This document shows, in pieces, positions 1-7,632 of a stretch of 64,000 nucleotides of DNA. The notes below the pieces were generated by a model that saw only the letters and a program-made list of their open reading frames with translations, made no database searches and was not told the DNA's origin. Origin of the DNA: Phascolarctobacterium sp. ET69. Its GTDB lineage: Bacteria > Bacillota > Negativicutes > Acidaminococcales > Acidaminococcaceae. Position 1 is the stretch's first letter. Each line of letters opens with the position of its first letter. The stretch spans positions 434,001 to 498,000 of the forward strand of contig NZ_JAMBLR010000002.1 of NCBI RefSeq assembly GCF_023336935.1. The letters run 5' to 3'. A program made the translations under genes and the position numbers.

Positions 1-53
1 CGTTAATGGTAGCTTTCGGTACTTTGATTGCTATTATCTTGTCTAAAAAGTAA
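1..53 (+). CDS. C-terminal tail of a small hydrophobic peptide, possibly a holin-like type I toxin (partial)
   Basis: Only the last 16 codons are inside the window, read from base 3 to the TAA at 51-53. They encode a very hydrophobic tail, LMVAFGTLIAIILSKK, ending in two lysines. This resembles the C-terminus of the small single-helix 'putative holin-like toxin' peptides of Firmicutes, whose membrane helix is followed by a lysine-rich end. The strongest contextual support is a consensus promoter on the opposite strand at 163-191 pointing back at this gene, the arrangement of TxpA/RatA-type toxin-antitoxin loci. It could instead be the last helix of an ordinary membrane protein, since the beginning is not visible. 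Confidence 0.5.
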   Translation, partial: LMVAFGTLIAIILSKK

Positions 54-64
54 TTAACTTTTAA

Positions 65-156
65 GACATAAAAAGAAGCCACATATTGGTACGTGGCTTC
101 TTTTCAAATACTTATGAAATTTAGAGAGAGCCGACGCACCACCATCGGCTATTTCT
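65..156 (-). ncRNA. Candidate antisense antitoxin RNA
   Basis: A minus-strand transcript starting near 156, downstream of the promoter at 163-191, would fold the AGCCGA/TCGGCT hairpin (129-150) and stop at the GC-rich hairpin 71-104, which has a T-run on this strand. It would be about 90 nt and complementary to the 3' end of the plus-strand message of the small peptide. That is the geometry of 3'-overlapping type I antitoxins such as RatA. There is no conserved sequence to confirm it; the call rests on promoter quality and layout. Confidence 0.5.
71..104 (+). terminator. Bidirectional hairpin terminator
   Basis: A 12-bp stem, AAAAGAAGCCAC (71-82) with GTGGCTTCTTTT (93-104), around a 10-base loop. 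Flanking A and T runs make it functional in both directions. On the minus strand it would end the candidate antisense RNA. Confidence 0.75.
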
Positions 157-160
157 TTTT
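129..160 (+). terminator. Hairpin with T-rich tail, likely terminator of the small peptide message
   Basis: The stem is AGCCGA (129-134) with TCGGCT (145-150), followed by a T-rich tail (152-160) on the plus strand. If this is the real end of the toxin message, the message overlaps the antisense RNA over its full length. Confidence 0.55.
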
Positions 161-162
161 AT

Positions 163-191
163 ATTATACCTTTTAGTGTAGGTTTTGTCAA
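163..191 (-). promoter_or_regulatory. Consensus sigma-A promoter on the minus strand
   Basis: On the minus strand the sequence reads TTGACA (186-191), a 17-base spacer, then TATAAT (163-168), an exact match to consensus. It lies downstream of the MFS gene stop codon and points toward the small peptide gene. No minus-strand reading frame lies just downstream, so it most likely drives an untranslated RNA. Confidence 0.8.
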
Positions 192-229
192 AGCTGTTAT
201 CTGCTGTAAGGCGTTATAGAAGTGCTTAT

Positions 230-1393
230 TCAGGCATGAGCCTGTTTTAACTTTTTGGCAATGTGCCGGTAAACTAAAAAAGCAATTATGGCTAACGGTA
301 TGGTAAAGAAAAACAGCGGGTAAAACAGCGTAATGGCAAAATGCTGGTAAAAAAATCCGGCAATAATCGGGCCGAGCGACATGCCGACATCAATGCCGAT
401 ATAAAAAGTGCTGTTGGCAAGCCCGCGTTTGTTTTTAGGTGCAAGCAGCATAGCGGTTGATTGGCATACGGAAAACATTATGCCGTTGCCGCCAGCCATA
501 AATACAGCTGCTGCAAGAAGCCCGGCATTGGTTTGCATAGTGGCAAGAAAATACAGTGCCAGCGAGGTGCTTACAATGCTTGCTGCAAAAAACATGCCAA
601 AGGGCTTTGTGTCAAAATAATTCTTCAGGCTTAGGCGCAAAATAAGCAGCGCTGCGGCGTAAGCCGGAAAGAACAGGCTGATGCTGACACTAAGGTGCCT
701 TGCTTCGGCGTAGCTTACCAAAAATGATTGTGTGGCGCAGTATGGGATGCCGAACATCATCATGATAAACGCGATAGGGAAGACATTTTTATCAAAAAAT
801 TGCAGGCTTCGTTTGGCAGGCTGCGCAGGTGCTTCGTCCCTGTTTTTTACAAACTGCACAATTATCAGCGCCAGTGAAGCAGTAACGGCAGCTATAAAAA
901 AGGCAGTGCGGTGGTTGGTTAGCTGGTAAATGCTGATGCCGGCAGCAGGCGCAATGGCCATGCTGAGGGCGTTCATAGTACCGAAAATGCCCATGCCGGA
1001 GCCGATTTTGTTGGGCGGCAAAAGGTCTGACATCCATGTGGATAGGCAGGTTGAGCAGCAGGCAAAACCAAGCCCATTAATTATCCTTGCGGCGACAATA
1101 AGTGCTGGGCTTTGCGCAAAAAAATAGCCAATGCAGCTAAGCAGCACGCAGAAAATGCCGAAGGAGGAGAGTTTGTATTTGCTGATTCTGTCAACCAGCA
1201 CGCCGATGAAGGGGCGGCTGACGAGCGAGCAGATATTCATTATGCCGCCGATAAAGCCCATCATCACGCCACTGGCGCCGAGCGATTCCGAAAAGCCGGT
1301 AATTATCGGCGTTATCAGCATTGGGCTGGCCATGTAAAAAAAGCTGGCTGCTAAGATTAAAGCTATGTCGCGTTTAGTTTGTGAGCCTGCCAT
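230..1393 (-). CDS. Major facilitator superfamily transporter
   Basis: A 387-residue protein with about 12 hydrophobic segments and an MFS-like loop after helix 2 (SRPFIGVLVDRISKYK), so an inner-membrane secondary transporter. Overall it resembles MFS drug/metabolite exporters; the substrate cannot be told from sequence. The frame opens at a GTG at 1402, but the ATG at 1393 is preferred because an AAGGAAG ribosome site lies 8 bases before it. The gene stands alone, divergent from nothing, with its own promoter at 1480-1507. I see no convincing terminator of its own before the antisense promoter at 163-191. Confidence 0.88.
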   Translation of the reverse strand: MAGSQTKRDIALILAASFFYMASPMLITPIITGFSESLGASGVMMGFIGGIMNICSLVSRPFIGVLVDRISKYKLSSFGIFCVLLSCIGYFFAQSPALIVAARIINGLGFACCSTCLSTWMSDLLPPNKIGSGMGIFGTMNALSMAIAPAAGISIYQLTNHRTAFFIAAVTASLALIIVQFVKNRDEAPAQPAKRSLQFFDKNVFPIAFIMMMFGIPYCATQSFLVSYAEARHLSVSISLFFPAYAAALLILRLSLKNYFDTKPFGMFFAASIVSTSLALYFLATMQTNAGLLAAAVFMAGGNGIMFSVCQSTAMLLAPKNKRGLANSTFYIGIDVGMSLGPIIAGFFYQHFAITLFYPLFFFTIPLAIIAFLVYRHIAKKLKQAHA

Positions 1394-1479
1394 AATAAAC
1401 ACTTCCTTAGCCGATACTAGATACTATAAGTGTAGTTTTATTTTATAACATAAATATTTAATATATTTAATACACATTC

Positions 1480-1507
1480 ATTATAGCACCGGCATGGGCA
1501 GTGTCAA
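1480..1507 (-). promoter_or_regulatory. Promoter of the MFS gene
   Basis: The minus strand reads TTGACA (1502-1507), a 16-base spacer and TATAAT (1480-1485). This lies about 87 bases upstream of the MFS start, leaving an AT-rich untranslated leader. Confidence 0.7.
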
Positions 1508-1549
1508 TAAAAGCGGAGGAAAGTTTACGGAAAAACACTTTTGGCAAGC

Positions 1550-1900
1550 TTATTTTTCGTTGACAATCAGTGCCATAACAACAAGGTCGGTTTTGGAATG
1601 TGCGCTGTTGCCGATGCTGTGGCTTTCGCCTTCGGGGCAGAAGGCAACGTCGCCGGGGAACAGCTCCATTTCCGTGCCGTTGTCGTTGTATTCGGCGGTG
1701 CCGCTTAAAATATACAGCGTTTCGCTGGTGCCTTCGTGCTTATGGTAGCCAAGCGAGCAGCCCGGTTTTAAAATAACGCGGGCATAAGCTGCAATTTTGC
1801 CGTTATAAACTTTCTCGTCTATAATGTGCTCCATAATAGTTGTGCCGGTGCCTCCGGCGCGTTTTTCAAAATAATCGGTTTTTCTGTCGGTTACAAGCAT
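1550..1900 (-). CDS. Cupin-domain protein
   Basis: A 116-residue single-domain cupin. Motif 1 appears as YHKHEGTSETLYILSG, with the two histidines and the following glutamate that usually bind a metal. Motif 2 appears as GDVAFCPEGESHSIGN, with the third histidine. These small stand-alone cupins are usually metal-binding sugar- or ligand-binding proteins or isomerases; no specific reaction can be assigned. The start is an ATG behind GAGGGGAT. The neighbours (an MFS gene on the same strand and a divergent amino acid ABC operon) give no functional hint. Confidence 0.85.
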   Translation of the reverse strand: MLVTDRKTDYFEKRAGGTGTTIMEHIIDEKVYNGKIAAYARVILKPGCSLGYHKHEGTSETLYILSGTAEYNDNGTEMELFPGDVAFCPEGESHSIGNSAHSKTDLVVMALIVNEK

Positions 1901-2000
1901 TTTTGGTACATCCCCTCTGTAATAAATTTAACACAATGGTTTATTCGCAGTGCTTTGCAAAAATTCCTGCGGAAAATTTAAAAAATTTTTAATTTAGGGC

Positions 2001-2029
2001 TTTACAAATTTAGCGAACTAAAGTATAAT
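2001..2029 (+). promoter_or_regulatory. Promoter of the amino acid ABC transporter operon
   Basis: TTTACA (2001-2006), a 17-base spacer and TATAAT (2024-2029), about 47 bases before the substrate-binding protein start. Confidence 0.75.
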
Positions 2030-2075
2030 CTAAAACATAACAACGATATTTAATTTTTTGAAGGGGGATTTTCAA

Positions 2076-2843
2076 ATGAAGAAACTTTTACTTTTAGCAA
2101 TGACGATGTTGATGGCAGTAATGCTGGTAGCCGGCTGCGGCAGTGACGGCCCGAAAAAAATGGTTGTAGGCCTTGACGACAACTTTGCGCCGATGGGCTT
2201 CCGCAACGAGAAAAATGAAATTGTCGGCTACGATATCGACATGGCACGTGAAGCCTGCAAACGCGCAGGGCTGGAAGTTGAATTTAAACCTATCGACTGG
2301 GCTTCCAAAGAAGCTGAAATGAAAGGCAAACGCATTGACGCTATCTGGAACTGCTTCACCGTTAATCCGGAACGCGCCGAAGTTTACCAGCTTTCCAAAC
2401 CTTATATGAAAAACGCTCAGCTGATTGTTGTACCGGCAAATTCTTCCATTAATAAAATTGCCGACCTGGCCGGAAAAGTTGTAGCAGTACAGGATGACAG
2501 CACCGGTTCTTACATTATCGATGGCAACGACGAAATGCGCAATTCTCTGAAAGAATACAGAAAATATCCTGACTTTGCAGCCGTTTACATGGATATCGAC
2601 AGCGGCCGTGTTGAAGCAGCAGTTGTAGACGCCGTACTTGCCCGTTACTATGACAGCAAAAACCCCGGCAAATACAGAATCCTTGAAGAAAACCTCGGTG
2701 ATGAAGTTGTAGCCGTTGCTTTCCGTAAGGACGACAAAGATTATGCACCGCTGATTGACAAAGCGCTGGACGAAATGAAAAAAGACGGCACTGCCAAAAA
2801 GATTTCCGAACAATGGTTCAACGCTGATTTAACCAACTACTAA
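2076..2843 (+). CDS. Amino acid ABC transporter substrate-binding lipoprotein
   Basis: A 255-residue periplasmic-binding-protein family 3 protein (HisJ/GlnH type). It starts with a lipoprotein signal peptide whose lipobox is VAGC at about residues 17-20, so it would be anchored to a membrane after the cysteine is lipidated. The body has the typical start of this fold (VVGLDDNFAPMGF) and a GYDIDMAREACKR segment. The frame opens upstream at a TTG, but the ATG at 2076 sits correctly behind GGGGGAT. It is first in a three-gene binding protein-permease-ATPase operon. A polar amino acid is the likely ligand; which one is not decidable here. Confidence 0.93.
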   Translation: MKKLLLLAMTMLMAVMLVAGCGSDGPKKMVVGLDDNFAPMGFRNEKNEIVGYDIDMAREACKRAGLEVEFKPIDWASKEAEMKGKRIDAIWNCFTVNPERAEVYQLSKPYMKNAQLIVVPANSSINKIADLAGKVVAVQDDSTGSYIIDGNDEMRNSLKEYRKYPDFAAVYMDIDSGRVEAAVVDAVLARYYDSKNPGKYRILEENLGDEVVAVAFRKDDKDYAPLIDKALDEMKKDGTAKKISEQWFNADLTNY

Positions 2844-2914
2844 AATTTATTAAAGCCGCGGGCCGGTAGTAATGCTGCCGGTCCGCCAAACTGTTAATGC
2901 CCGAGGAGTAAAAA

Positions 2915-3565
2915 ATGGATTATGTTATAAGCATCCTGCCGCAGATGTGGGAGGGAACCCTTGAAACTATAAGATTGTTTGCGATAACTATTGTGCTTTC
3001 GATACCGCTTGGCGTGCTTCTGGCACTGGGGCGCGTATCCGGCTTTAAGGCGCTGCGCGATATAATCGGCGTTTATGTATGGCTGCTGCGCGGTACGCCG
3101 CTGATGCTGCAATTGCTGTTTGTATATTACGGCCTGCCGTTTATTCCCGGCATCGGCGTAAGGCTGGATGATTTTCCGGCTGCGGTATTTGCTTTTGTAC
3201 TGAACTATGCCGCTTATTTCTGCGAAATTTTCCGCGCAGGCATTCAGGCAGTTCCTAAAGGCCAGTACGAAGCTGCCCGCACTTTGGGCATGAATTATGT
3301 GCAGACCATGCGCCGCATTGTGCTGCCGCAGGTTTTCCGCCTGATTCTGCCGCCGGTAAGCAACGAAACCATTACTTTGGTTAAAGATACTTCTTTAATT
3401 TACGTATTGGCAATGAATGACCTTCTGCGTACAACGCGCAACCTTGTGCAGCGCGATTTCAGCATTACGCCGTTTTTGGTTGCGGGCGTGTTTTACCTTT
3501 TGATGACCCTTGTTTTAACCTACGGGTTCAATAAGTTGGAACGCAAATATTCCAGATATGACTGA
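2915..3565 (+). CDS. Amino acid ABC transporter permease (HisM/GlnP family)
   Basis: A 216-residue inner-membrane permease with about five hydrophobic segments and the EAA loop ([14 protein letters not shown]) that contacts the ATPase. The N-terminal RGTPLMLQL segment is characteristic of polar amino acid permeases. There is only one permease gene, so it probably acts as a homodimer. It follows the binding protein after a 71-base gap and has GAGGAG before the ATG. Confidence 0.94.
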   Translation: MDYVISILPQMWEGTLETIRLFAITIVLSIPLGVLLALGRVSGFKALRDIIGVYVWLLRGTPLMLQLLFVYYGLPFIPGIGVRLDDFPAAVFAFVLNYAAYFCEIFRAGIQAVPKGQYEAARTLGMNYVQTMRRIVLPQVFRLILPPVSNETITLVKDTSLIYVLAMNDLLRTTRNLVQRDFSITPFLVAGVFYLLMTLVLTYGFNKLERKYSRYD

Positions 3566-3582
3566 CAGGAGCATTTAGTATT

Positions 3583-4344
3583 ATGAACAAAATTAACGCA
3601 CAAAATATCTATAAAAGTTTTCAGGGGCTGGAAGTTTTAAAGGGCATTAATTTAAGTGTTGACGAAGGCGAAGTTGTTGCGGTTATAGGCCCCAGCGGCG
3701 GCGGCAAAAGTACTTTTCTGCGCTGCCTGAACAAGCTGGAAATTATCGACAGCGGCAAAATTGTTATCGACGGCGAAACTCTTGCCGAAACCAAACCGGA
3801 CGGGCAGGTTGTATATGCGCCTGGCGATGAAAGCCGCCGCATTGCATGCAAAATGGGCATGGTGTTTCAGCAGTTTAATTTGTTTCCGCACATGACGGTG
3901 CTGGAAAACCTTATTGAAGCGCCGGTGCAGGTGCAGAAGCGTAACCGCGATGAGGTTATTGAAGAAGCGAAAGTTCTTTTAAGCAAGGTAGGGCTTTTGG
4001 AAAAAGCGCATGAATACCCGCGCCGCTTGAGCGGCGGGCAGCAGCAGCGTGTTGCCATTGCAAGGGCGCTGGCAACAAAACCTGCCATTATGCTGTTTGA
4101 CGAACCTACTTCTTCGCTCGACCCGGAGCTGACCGGCGAAGTTTTGCGCACCATGCGTGAACTGGCCGAAGAAAAAATGACCATGGTTGTTGTAACGCAC
4201 GAAATGGGCTTTGCCCGTGAGGTTGCAACCAAAGTGCTGTTTATGGCAGACGGTTATGTGCAGGCAGAAGGAACGCCGCAGGAAATTTTTGAAAATCCCC
4301 AAAATGAACGTTTAAAGGCATTTTTGCATAAAGTGCTTAAATAA
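3583..4344 (+). CDS. Amino acid ABC transporter ATP-binding protein (GlnQ/HisP family)
   Basis: A 253-residue nucleotide-binding subunit. Walker A is GPSGGGKST, the signature [14 protein letters not shown], Walker [10 protein letters not shown] and the switch histidine lies in VVTHEMGFA. An acidic insert between Walker A and the Q-loop ([14 protein letters not shown]) resembles the longer HisP-type loop. It powers uptake by the permease and binding protein just upstream; the gap to the permease is 17 bases. A strong terminator follows. Confidence 0.95.
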   Translation: MNKINAQNIYKSFQGLEVLKGINLSVDEGEVVAVIGPSGGGKSTFLRCLNKLEIIDSGKIVIDGETLAETKPDGQVVYAPGDESRRIACKMGMVFQQFNLFPHMTVLENLIEAPVQVQKRNRDEVIEEAKVLLSKVGLLEKAHEYPRRLSGGQQQRVAIARALATKPAIMLFDEPTSSLDPELTGEVLRTMRELAEEKMTMVVVTHEMGFAREVATKVLFMADGYVQAEGTPQEIFENPQNERLKAFLHKVLK

Positions 4345-4346
4345 CA

Positions 4347-4379
4347 AAAAGGCATTGCGCGTTGTGCGTAATGCCTTTT
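4347..4379 (+). terminator. Terminator between convergent genes
   Basis: AAAAGGCATT (4347-4356) pairs with AATGCCTTTT (4370-4379). The hairpin serves the ABC operon, and possibly the convergent thioesterase gene, because A and T runs flank both sides. Confidence 0.8.
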
Positions 4380-4394
4380 GTGCTGTTACGGCTT

Positions 4395-4778
4395 TCAGCC
4401 GAGCTTTGCCATAAATTTTTCTTTGTTTACAATAAAGCGTTCGTGCATGCCTTTGCCGATTTGCTTATCCTCATCGGCGGCGGTAATTTCAAAAACAAGT
4501 TTGCGCCCTTCAACGGCGGTAAGCGTGGCGGTGGCGGTAACTTGTTTACCCATGCCGGTAGCGGCGTCGTGCGTAATATTTACCAAAGTGCCAACGCTGG
4601 TCGATTCTTCATCAAGACAGGCGGCAACGGCATTGCAGGCAGCCTGTTCCATAAGCGCAATCATGCTGGGGGTGGCAAAAACGTGCAGGCTGCCGCTGCC
4701 CATGGCAAGTGCAGTGTTGGTTTCGCGCACAACGGTTTCAGCGGTTCCGGTAAGGCCGGGGTTTAATTCTTGCAGCAT
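4395..4778 (-). CDS. Hotdog-fold thioesterase, fluoroacetyl-CoA thioesterase (FlK)-like
   Basis: A 127-residue hotdog-fold protein resembling FlK of Streptomyces cattleya. The three FlK catalytic residues are matched with constant spacing: Thr36 in FATPSM, Glu44 in LMEQAA and His70 in NITHDAA correspond to FlK Thr42, Glu50 and His76. Such proteins hydrolyse acyl-CoA thioesters. Fluoroacetyl-CoA itself is an unlikely natural substrate in a gut-type anaerobe, so the true acyl-CoA is unknown. The gene is monocistronic and convergent with the amino acid transporter operon. Confidence 0.85.
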   Translation of the reverse strand: MLQELNPGLTGTAETVVRETNTALAMGSGSLHVFATPSMIALMEQAACNAVAACLDEESTSVGTLVNITHDAATGMGKQVTATATLTAVEGRKLVFEITAADEDKQIGKGMHERFIVNKEKFMAKLG

Positions 4779-4895
4779 ATTTCATACATCCTTTACTGTA
4801 AAATTTGCTTATGCTAACATCTTAAACGCTTTTTATAACTTACGCAAGTGGCAGAAGTTTTATTTTGACGGATATGTGAAAAATTTTAAAGCTGA

Positions 4896-4924
4896 TTGAC
4901 GCAGTAGGAAATAATGATTATGAT
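4896..4924 (+). promoter_or_regulatory. Promoter of larE
   Basis: TTGACG (4896-4901), a 17-base spacer and TATGAT (4919-4924), about 50 bases before the larE start. Confidence 0.55.
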
Positions 4925-4973
4925 AATTGAAGAAAACCTATAATTTTAACTGCATTATAACCGGAGGGGCAAA

Positions 4974-5783
4974 ATGAACGGAAACTTACAGGAAAAATAT
5001 AATAAACTTTTAAATATTTTACGCAGCACAGGCGGCCTTGCGGTGGCCTTCAGCGGCGGCGTGGATTCAGCTTTTCTGGTTTATGCCGCGCACGAAGCTC
5101 TGGGCGGAAAACTTTTGGCAATTACCGCCGTTACACAAAGTTATCCGCGCCACGAAGCGGCGGACGCTGCCAGAATACTTGCGCAATACGGCATTAAGCA
5201 CGAAGAAATTACGCTTGACCAGCTTGCAATACCGGGCTTTTGCCAAAACGGTGCGGAGCGCTGCTATTACTGCAAATACGCACTGTTTACAAAAATTAAA
5301 GAAGCCGCACAAAAACAGGGCATCTGCCTTGTGGCTGACGGCTCCAATACCGATGACGAAAGCGATTACCGTCCCGGTATGCGCGCCACGGCTGAACTTG
5401 GCATTTTAAGCCCGCTGCGTGAGGCAGGCTTCAGCAAGCAGGATATCAGGGATATATCGAAAGAGCTTGGCATTTTTACGTGGAACAAGCCTTCTTACGC
5501 TTGCCTTGCCTCGCGTATTCCTTACGGTGAAGAAATAACGGCAGAAAAGCTGGCCATGGTGGAAAAAGCCGAGCAGGCGCTTTTGGATATGGGCTTTAAA
5601 GAAATGCGCGTACGCTGCCATGGTAAGGTTGCCCGCATAGAAGTTGCGCAAAATGATATGGAAAAAGTTTTTGCGCGCCGTACAGAAATTGCCGCAGCTG
5701 TAAAACAGGCAGGCTTTTTATACGCCGCGCTTGATTTGGAAGGCTTCCGCAGCGGTAGCTTAAACGCGGCGTTGGCAAAATAA
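4974..5783 (+). CDS. larE: ATP-dependent sacrificial sulfur transferase LarE
   Basis: A 269-residue PP-loop enzyme. LarE adenylates the pyridinium dicarboxylate precursor of the nickel-pincer cofactor and donates sulfur, in the characterised Lactobacillus enzyme from its own cysteine. The PP-loop SGGVDS is at residues 27-32. Cys177 in PSYACLASR falls at the position of the sacrificial cysteine (Cys176 in L. plantarum). A further CYYC pair follows GAER. No larA, larB or larC is nearby, so the partners must be elsewhere, or this family member serves another sulfur transfer. GGAGGGG precedes the ATG. Confidence 0.88.
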   Translation: MNGNLQEKYNKLLNILRSTGGLAVAFSGGVDSAFLVYAAHEALGGKLLAITAVTQSYPRHEAADAARILAQYGIKHEEITLDQLAIPGFCQNGAERCYYCKYALFTKIKEAAQKQGICLVADGSNTDDESDYRPGMRATAELGILSPLREAGFSKQDIRDISKELGIFTWNKPSYACLASRIPYGEEITAEKLAMVEKAEQALLDMGFKEMRVRCHGKVARIEVAQNDMEKVFARRTEIAAAVKQAGFLYAALDLEGFRSGSLNAALAK

Positions 5784-5872
5784 ATGTTAAGCCTTGGTCA
5801 GATGCGGGCTGATGCGTTATTTGAAGTATGCTTTTACCTTAAAATAAATTTGCACGTGCGCTGCCGTGGGTA

Positions 5873-5901
5873 TTGACAAGCCTTTATAAGTCAAGTATAA
5901 T
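5873..5901 (+). promoter_or_regulatory. Promoter of the tRNA-Ala gene
   Basis: Perfect consensus: TTGACA (5873-5878), a 17-base spacer and TATAAT (5896-5901), 12 bases before the mature tRNA 5' end. Confidence 0.85.
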
Positions 5902-5913
5902 TTTTATTGTTAT

Positions 5914-5989
<76 letters not shown>

Positions 5990-6022
5990 TTTTTTTATAA
6001 GTATATATTGTGCCCGTTTATT

Positions 6023-6085
6023 AAGGACTATAAATTTTTCTGTTTCTGAACACAACAGTAAAATTTGTAGTCCTTTTCGTTTTAA
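6023..6085 (+). terminator. Long hairpin terminator downstream of tRNA-Ala
   Basis: AAGGACTATAAATTTT (6023-6038) pairs almost fully with AAAATTTGTAGTCCTT (6060-6075). CTGTT and AACAG pair inside it, and TTTTCGTTTT follows. The stem is unusually long and AT-rich for a terminator, but its position and T-tail fit that role. Confidence 0.7.
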
Positions 6086-6105
6086 TGTAGCATATGGAGA
6101 TGGAT

Positions 6106-6726
6106 ATGATGGAAAAACGCCTGCTCATTTATAAAACTGCACTGTTGATTATTGGTTCGATAGTTGCCGCTTACGGCATTATGTTGGCTATGGGCGCCGG
6201 CTTTGGCGGCGCAACACTGGCTGTATTGTGGCAGGGAATGTCTGTAACTTTCGGAATGTCGCTCGGCATGGCTTCTTTTATTGTAGCGGCAGCCATGCTT
6301 ATAATTTCCTTGTTTTATGACCGCAGGCAGATAAACGCCGGTACAATCGTATATCAAATTATATATAGTTTTTTCGTTGATGTATTTGCCAAAATTAATG
6401 TTTATCCCGAACAGGCTTGGCTGCGTTTGGCAGTTATGTGCGTTGGTATTATAATTTTTGCTGCCGGTACAGGTGCTTACGCTGCTGCTGATTTAGGCAA
6501 AGGTTCTTATGAGGCGCTGACGTTTTCGCTGGCAGAAAAAAATAACTGGCCCGTCAAAACTGTCCGTACAGCACTGGATGCTTTATTGGTTGTTTCCGGC
6601 GTGCTGCTTGGAGGAAAGTTTGGCATATGTACAGTGTTTACTGTTTTGTGTTCGGGAATTGTTATTCAGCGCAGCGCCGAATTTTGCAGTTTGATGCTGG
6701 CAAAAGCGGCGCATAGGGCGGACTAA
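6106..6726 (+). CDS. YczE/YitT-like integral membrane protein
   Basis: A protein of about 206 residues with five or more hydrophobic segments, resembling the YczE (COG2364) family of uncharacterised membrane proteins. The family motif area GTGAYAAADLGKGSYEALT is present. Four in-frame ATGs occur between 6094 and 6109. The one at 6106 (or 6109) is preferred because the GGAG at 6096-6099 lies 6-9 bases before them and overlaps the first ATG. It is a single gene between the tRNA terminator and the NuoE-like gene. Function is unknown. Confidence 0.8.
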   Translation: MMEKRLLIYKTALLIIGSIVAAYGIMLAMGAGFGGATLAVLWQGMSVTFGMSLGMASFIVAAAMLIISLFYDRRQINAGTIVYQIIYSFFVDVFAKINVYPEQAWLRLAVMCVGIIIFAAGTGAYAAADLGKGSYEALTFSLAEKNNWPVKTVRTALDALLVVSGVLLGGKFGICTVFTVLCSGIVIQRSAEFCSLMLAKAAHRAD

Positions 6727-6729
6727 AAT

Positions 6730-6758
6730 TTGCATGCTGCGGCAGCAAATGATAAAAT
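6730..6758 (+). promoter_or_regulatory. Probable promoter of the NuoE-like gene
   Basis: TTGCAT (6730-6735), a 17-base spacer and TAAAAT (6753-6758), immediately after the YczE-like stop codon. Confidence 0.5.
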
Positions 6759-6795
6759 ACGTTTTATAAATTATTTGTTTTTAGAAAGGAACCCT

Positions 6796-7257
6796 ATGAA
6801 TAACTGGAATATACACGAAGCGGTTGAATATTATAAAGGGCAGGATGCGCCGCAGAATCAGTTTGCGCTGGTGGAATTGCTGAAGGAAGCGCAGGAGCAT
6901 AATGGCGGCGTGCTTACGGACTGCCTTATTGAAGATATTGCAGCGCTTTTAAACATTAAAGTTACTTTTTTAAACGCCGTTATTAAGCGTTACCCAAGTT
7001 TAAAAACGGCGCAGGCTCCGCACAGGCTGGAGGTTTGCGGCGGTAAAAATTGTGCTGCCAATGGTTCGGCGGCGCTGTTAAAGCATATCCGCGGGGCGTA
7101 CGGAGCAGAAAGCGGCGGCATCAGCACCAAGGGCGGCTTTAGTTTTAAAATTTGCGGCTGCTTGAAGCACTGCGGCAAAGGCCCGAATATTAAATGGGAC
7201 GGCGAAATTTATAACGCTGCAACGCCGGAGCTGATTAAAAAGCTGGCCGGCAGATGA
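6796..7257 (+). CDS. NuoE-like [2Fe-2S] thioredoxin-fold protein
   Basis: A 153-residue protein with the layout of the 24-kDa NuoE/HndA subunit: an N-terminal helical part, then a thioredoxin-like ferredoxin fold. The cluster ligands are visible as C-x4-C in VCGGKNC and C-x3-C in GCLKHC. In known complexes this subunit passes electrons beside a NuoF-type flavoprotein in NADH dehydrogenases, bifurcating hydrogenases or formate dehydrogenases. No such partner is in the window, so its complex is unknown. The frame opens at 6730, but GAAAGGA sits just before the ATG at 6796. Confidence 0.85.
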   Translation: MNNWNIHEAVEYYKGQDAPQNQFALVELLKEAQEHNGGVLTDCLIEDIAALLNIKVTFLNAVIKRYPSLKTAQAPHRLEVCGGKNCAANGSAALLKHIRGAYGAESGGISTKGGFSFKICGCLKHCGKGPNIKWDGEIYNAATPELIKKLAGR

Positions 7258-7338
7258 ATGCCTGCGGATTAAAGTGCGGCGGTATTGACGATAACAGAGC
7301 GGCCTGCTTTTTTAAACGGCAAACAACTAAAATAATGC

Positions 7339-7367
7339 TTGCACAACTTGCCGCGCTATGCTACAAT
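7339..7367 (+). promoter_or_regulatory. Promoter of rpmE
   Basis: TTGCAC (7339-7344), a 17-base spacer and TACAAT (7362-7367), about 60 bases before the rpmE start. Confidence 0.65.
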
Positions 7368-7426
7368 ATATAAGCGTTAATATCGACATGCTATATAGAG
7401 TCTTTTGTAAAGTGAGGTGCAATCGA

Positions 7427-7624
7427 ATGAAAGAAGGAATCCATCCGAAATATGGTGAAGTTAAAGTTACCTGCGCATGCGGTAACACTTTTATGACCGG
7501 CTCTGTTAAACCGGAACTGCGCGTGGACGTTTGCTCCAAATGCCATCCGTTTTTCACCGGCCAGCAGCGTAACGTAGCTGCCCGCGGCCGTATCGAAAAA
7601 TTCAACAAACGTTATGGAAAATAA
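7427..7624 (+). CDS. rpmE: 50S ribosomal protein L31
   Basis: A 65-residue L31 starting [12 protein letters not shown]. It is the zinc-binding (C+) form, with CAC near residue 16 and CSKC near residue 36 supplying four cysteines. The frame extends upstream to 7358, into the promoter, so the ATG at 7427 behind GAGGTG is the real start. In Firmicutes rpmE commonly precedes yqhQ and prfA, as here. The zinc form also acts as a zinc reserve in related bacteria. Confidence 0.96.
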   Translation: MKEGIHPKYGEVKVTCACGNTFMTGSVKPELRVDVCSKCHPFFTGQQRNVAARGRIEKFNKRYGK

Positions 7625-7632
7625 TTTACCGA

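Noticed and set aside
2915-4344. Assignment of the amino acid ABC operon to a specific substrate such as glutamine or cystine
   Set aside because: The motifs identify the polar amino acid family only; no ligand-specific residue or linked enzyme narrows it.
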